In this document: positions 59,985 through 64,000 of the stretch, in pieces
Numbering within the stretch: the first letter of the stretch is position 1
How the letters are laid out: each line of letters opens with the position of its first letter
Source of the DNA: Antennarius striatus
Lineage: Eukaryota > Chordata > Actinopteri > Lophiiformes > Antennariidae
Direction: 5' to 3'
NCBI RefSeq assembly: GCF_040054535.1
Contig: NC_090780.1
Location: 13,173,501-13,237,500, forward strand
Length of the DNA stretch: 64,000 bases
Translations under genes and position numbers: made by a program
The notes under the pieces: model-generated
The model's database searches: none
Told to the model about the DNA's origin: nothing
What the model saw: only the letters and a program-made list of their open reading frames with translations

Positions 59985-61388
59985 ATGGAACCAATGTGGA
60001 ACTCCTCCCACCCACCTTCACAGCTTATGTCCAACATGTCTGCCTCATCTCTGCCTGAGGGCTGGGCTCTGTCCCAGTCCATAGCCCTGCTGGCCATGCT
60101 GCTTATGGATCTGCTAGCTGTGGTTGGTAACGTCGCTGTCATGGCCGTCATTGCCAAATCCCCACAGTTACGCAAGTTTGCCTTCGTCTTCCACCTGTGT
60201 GTGGTGGACCTACTGGCAGCCCTGGTGCTGATGCCCCTCGGCATGCTCTCAAGCCGAGCCTTCTTTGGGGAGGCATTGTGCCGGAGCTACCTCTTTCTCA
60301 GTGTGTGCCTGGTTAGCGCTGCTATCCTCTCTATCTCTGTCATCAATGTGGAGCGGTATTACTACATCATACACCCCATGCGCTATGAAGTAAAGATGAC
60401 TGTAGGCCTTGTGGCGTCTGTGTTGATAGGGATATGGGTTAAAGCCTTGGCCATGTCTGCTCTGCCACTGCTTGCTTGGTTCCTTCAAAGTGGAAGAACT
60501 CCTTTTCTAGAAAGTTCTGAGGTTGGGGGACCAGAAGGCGGGTCAGTCTCTTCTCCCCCTCCTCAGGGTCACAGGCGATGCTCTCTTCACTGGACAGGGG
60601 GAGGCTCAAACCGTTTGGCCTTCATGATCCTGTTCACTCTGGTGTATTTCCTGTGTCCACTCCTGGTAATTCTTGTCGTGTACTGCAATATGTTCAAAGT
60701 TGCTCGTGTAGCAGCAATGCACCATGGGCCTTTGCCTACCTGGATGGACACGCCTCGTCGCCAGCGATCAGAATCACTCAGCAGCCGTTCCACAATGGTT
60801 ACCAGCTCCGGAACGGGAACTGGGACAGGCAGAGCCACCCCACAGCGCCCCTCTGGAGGAGGAAAGGCTGCAGCCGTATTGGCAGCAGTAGGCGGGCAGT
60901 TCCTTTGTTGTTGGCTGCCCTACTTTTCATTCCACCTGTATTCTGCACTGGCTGCCAGTCCCCCAGCCACATTAGCCTCTCTGGAGGAGGTGGTCACCTG
61001 GATTGGCTACTTTTGCTTCACCTCCAATCCCTTCTTCTATGGCTGTCTCAACAGACAGATCCGGGAGGAGTTGGGGAAGCATCTGCCTTGTCTGTTTCTT
61101 AGAGCAGGGGTTGATGTGGAGGACAGACTACCCAGCCGTGAAGGATCCATCGAGGAGAATTTCCTTCAGTTTCTTCAGGGAACTGGCTGCAACTTAGATC
61201 CTCAAATCTCTCACAGCACCTCCAGTCCCAAAGGGGCGGCCTGTTGCCCAGTGGCTCAGTCCTCACCACCGGAGCCAGTGGAGCCCATGCCAATTGATTT
61301 CCGTATCCCTGGACAAATTGCAGAGGAGACTCCAGAGTTTATCGAGAGTGAAAATGCAAAAAACAACCACATACATACAGACAATTAA
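59985..61388 (+). CDS. gpr61: GPR61, orphan class A G protein-coupled receptor
   Basis: Intron-less frame of 467 residues (human about 451). GPR61 is an orphan, constitutively Gs-active receptor of brain and pituitary linked to feeding in mice. N-terminus with glycosylation sites at Asn6 and Asn17; TM1 about 31-57 (VVGNVAVMAVIA), TM2 64-88 (HLCVVDLLAALVLMPL), TM3 from Cys99 to the ERY motif (123-125), TM4 140-162, a long second extracellular loop, TM5 210-236, an intracellular loop with PLPTWMDTPRRQRSESLSSR close to the human sequence, TM6 294-318 (FLCCWLPYF), TM7 336-358 with NPFFY (348-352). The tail has LPSREGSIEENFLQFLQGTG and DFRIPGQIAEETPEF, both strongly conserved in human GPR61, then a shorter, different end. 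GPR62 is the alternative; the tail motifs exclude it. Start ATG 59985 is the first in frame after the inferred acceptor. Confidence 0.95.
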   Translation: MEPMWNSSHPPSQLMSNMSASSLPEGWALSQSIALLAMLLMDLLAVVGNVAVMAVIAKSPQLRKFAFVFHLCVVDLLAALVLMPLGMLSSRAFFGEALCRSYLFLSVCLVSAAILSISVINVERYYYIIHPMRYEVKMTVGLVASVLIGIWVKALAMSALPLLAWFLQSGRTPFLESSEVGGPEGGSVSSPPPQGHRRCSLHWTGGGSNRLAFMILFTLVYFLCPLLVILVVYCNMFKVARVAAMHHGPLPTWMDTPRRQRSESLSSRSTMVTSSGTGTGTGRATPQRPSGGGKAAAVLAAVGGQFLCCWLPYFSFHLYSALAASPPATLASLEEVVTWIGYFCFTSNPFFYGCLNRQIREELGKHLPCLFLRAGVDVEDRLPSREGSIEENFLQFLQGTGCNLDPQISHSTSSPKGAACCPVAQSSPPEPVEPMPIDFRIPGQIAEETPEFIESENAKNNHIHTDN

Positions 61389-63160
61389 TTTTTAGCAGCG
61401 ATATTTTCTAAAAATAAGTCTGATGCTGATCATCCAGATGTACACTTCCAGGAGTTATTTCAGTGAAAACACGTTTCTCTGTTTTTACTGAAGTCATTCC
61501 AGCAGTTGATTGAAGTGACTTGTGTCTTTGAATCATTGCACTGGCCTCATAAGATTTCATCCACAGACAGTCTCAATGATAACATTACATGTAGTTGTCT
61601 GAGATTTCAAGCCGTTGTTTCAGAACAGGGAAATTACTGCTAGATTTTAAAACATTCCACACAACCTCTCAGCCCTGTACAGATAATGACTCAGTGAATT
61701 AATATTGATGTGACTTGTTAAAGCCTCTTTCAAATGCAAATAATAAGGCTCACAAGAACATTAATTCCATGTTTTGCTCAATAAGATAAGTAAAATAAAT
61801 TTCAGCATTAATTTTTTTTGTCTTTTGATATTAAATTAGGGAACATTTTTCTGAAATTTCTTTGACTTCCCCTAGTAATTTACTTCATTATTGTGAAGTT
61901 TAGTTCTGTTATTGGTCAAATTGCCTTTGGTGTAAAGAAATTAAGGACAAACAGTTTCACATACCAAATAACAATGCATTTTCAATTTCCAAATCACTTT
62001 TGAGATTCTGGTGAATTATTTTTGAATAGAATTTTGTAAATTACTGCAATTCATGTGAAACAAGACAGCAATAAAATGAATTATGAGTCTTTGAGGATTC
62101 TTTGAAGGAAAAGCACTACTGTCACTTTTGTAGTTGAGCTTTCATCATTGATAATGTCACACACTGATGGTAGTGTGATAATAATAGGTCTATAATTTAT
62201 TCATTTATTCTGTCAGGACTCAGTTTAGGTTGACTTTACAACTCATCTCCAGAGGTCATCCAGACCATCTTTCTTCCAGGTGATGTTTTTAATCAGTGTT
62301 GAATATATAGATCTAAAAAATCAGTATTTCTCTTGATGTTCTGCTTTGGCATCGATGATTCTGTTACATTTGTTCAATGTGCTAAACTGTATGTTTATTT
62401 GTATTTATCTTTATATGTTAAGTTTCTAGTATAACTGTATATGTTGGGGGTTGTGTATAGCTCTCAACTCACCCGTTTTATTTTCAGTACTTTATTAAAT
62501 TTTTTTTTTTTTTACAAGGAGGCTCAAGTGTTTTGACAGGTATGCAGGAACTGCCTTTTGTGTCTCAAGATGTTTTTATCCTAACGGGCGAATGCATTTT
62601 GATCGTCTGATCAGTCTGCTCTTCATAGGTTTTCACCTCATGCAGGAACCAACAACACACACAACTACACAGGTCAAGAATAATTCCTCCCTAGTCCAAT
62701 GTAAGAAAACTAAAACAGGTGTGATTTAGTTCAGAAACGTGGGGAGAGACCTTAAAAAAATATCATCTTGACAATGATGACATGATGTAATGTTTTATAG
62801 CAAACAGCTCAGAATAAGTAATATAAACTGTGTGTGGACAAATTATTTCCACATAATGTGATTACAGGGTTTTTAAGATAGTTTTTTCAAAGGCTGTTTC
62901 TGACTGATGATGCCAATCCAAATCAAAAAGCTTGTGGAGTTTGATATCTTATTTTCATCACATCTAAATATCTCAAACTGTGAATGGTGTTGAATGTTTG
63001 TTAGGAAAACTCTTGTTCAGAGATTGTTTTTTAAAGCTGTGAGTAAAATAAACTATTGACTTCCACTGTACAGCAATGATATGAATGTGCTTAGAAAGCA
63101 ACATGGCTAGAGATTAAGTGTGAGATACTGTTTGAATAAAGAGTTTCTATGTTTGTATTT
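61389..63160 (+). other. gpr61: Probable GPR61 3' UTR
   Basis: AT-rich sequence without repeats. Polyadenylation hexamers occur at 62070-62075 and 63135-63140 (AATAAA with a following T/G-rich stretch); the second is the better candidate. The extent is inferred. Confidence 0.4.
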
Positions 63161-64000
63161 TGTGTACATTCTTGTAATTCTACCTTCTGAGTGTGGATGA
63201 TGTCACAGTGCAGACAAGTGTATGGAAAACCACAACATCCCTCGCTCTACTGTTGATAATATATTAAAAAAATGGGACTGATGAAGGCATTAAAATAGTT
63301 GGTTCTGTATCTAAGATAACTGCTGATTTTTCCACAGCTAATTGAAAATGTTCAATCGTCAAAGTTCTATATATTCAAATACAAAGACACTGGATGTACA
63401 TGGCTTCACACATTTCCCAAATATACACACATTAAAAAAATACATGTACTGTATATTCATATGAAGCCTAATTCAAAGAAAGACAGTATTTATACTGTTC
63501 TTAACAATTAAATTACATTTATATATTCATAAATTACATTACAAAATTGTAGGGCATGACTAATCAATAGAATGCACCAAGAAGAGAAGATTTGAAATCC
63601 ACATTTTTATTGGTTAAGTATGCTTTATAAATGAAATTCAAAAGAAAAAAGGTCAAACACATCAGCAAACCAATTAGGCCAGGTGCATTTCTCAAAATTG
63701 CAATACAAATACAGTTAAATAAATTTCAGAAATAAATTAAGGCTGAGTCTCAAATAGGCACATAAGCAGACTCTCAATCAAGATGAATACTAAAGCTGAC
63801 TCAATACAGCAATTCAAAATGAATGGTATAAAATACCTCTAAATAAGGCAGCATCAGTAGCAAAATGTCAACAGGCTTTTCCTTTATAAGGGTAAGCTAA
63901 CGTTCAACTCTGTGTCCTTGACTTGTTTTGCATTTAAATATGTTAGGCTGGAGCTGCTTCGGTGATATGAAAATTCTCTTTTACAAAAGGTACAAATAAT
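63161..64000. other. Right flank, no recognised gene
   Basis: AT-rich; no coding frame. A minus-strand AATAAA at 63611-63606 could mark a convergent transcript ending here, but nothing else supports it. Confidence 0.4.

Larger units (their letters stand above)
55170..60427 (+). repeat. 5258-bp tandem duplication, right copy
   Basis: Same sequence as 49730-54987 at a constant offset of 5440 bp. At 60427 it continues into the rest of the intact GPR61, so this is the ancestral arrangement at the right end. Confidence 0.97.

Overview
The window looks like nuclear DNA of a teleost fish. It holds four vertebrate genes, two of them with intron-less coding regions, separated by long intergenic and intronic DNA full of (CA)n, (TA)n and tetranucleotide microsatellites, a tRNA-derived SINE, RTE-type LINEs of the kind common in fish, an L2/CR1-like LINE and small hAT-like elements. 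Nothing prokaryotic is present. All family assignments come from reading the translated protein; no database search was possible.

Layout: (1) 131-9701, minus strand: SLC6A17, with 11 coding exons that join in phase to a 737-residue vesicular neutral amino acid transporter, plus a probable noncoding first exon near 12.2 kb. (2) 12.2-24.2 kb: intergenic, with SINE remnants, three copies (one in the SLC6A17 intron) of an uncharacterised repeat here called 'R', a nested RTE LINE and a GC-rich direct repeat. (3) 24390-26888, plus strand: RBM15 (three RRMs and a SPOC domain), with a TATA-less promoter. (4) 26.9-36.4 kb: RBM15 3' UTR and intergenic DNA with two CTCF-like motifs. (5) 36417-37940, minus strand: AMIGO1, with a noncoding exon near 39.1 kb. 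(6) 39.3-49.7 kb: intergenic DNA with a hAT-like element, an L2-like LINE and an RTE LINE. (7) 49730-60427: two direct copies of a 5258-bp unit that share every feature checked and show no length difference, separated by 182 bp. The unit ends inside GPR61, so the left copy carries a truncated GPR61 (54545-55003) and the right copy leads into the intact gene (59985-61388, plus strand). (8) 61.4-64 kb: GPR61 3' UTR and flank.

The four genes do not form an operon. From memory of the human map, all are on chromosome 1p13, and AMIGO1 and GPR61 are head-to-head neighbours there as here. SLC6A17, AMIGO1 and GPR61 are mainly neuronal; RBM15 is a general nuclear RNA-binding protein of the m6A methylation machinery.

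I found no clearly new biological system. The items most worth a second look are the 5.26-kb duplication that truncates GPR61 (recent rearrangement or assembly artefact), the R repeat whose conserved core is an inverted pair of tandem nuclear-receptor half-sites, a divergent set of CTCF-like motifs around RBM15, and a microsatellite acting as the polypyrimidine tract of an SLC6A17 splice acceptor.
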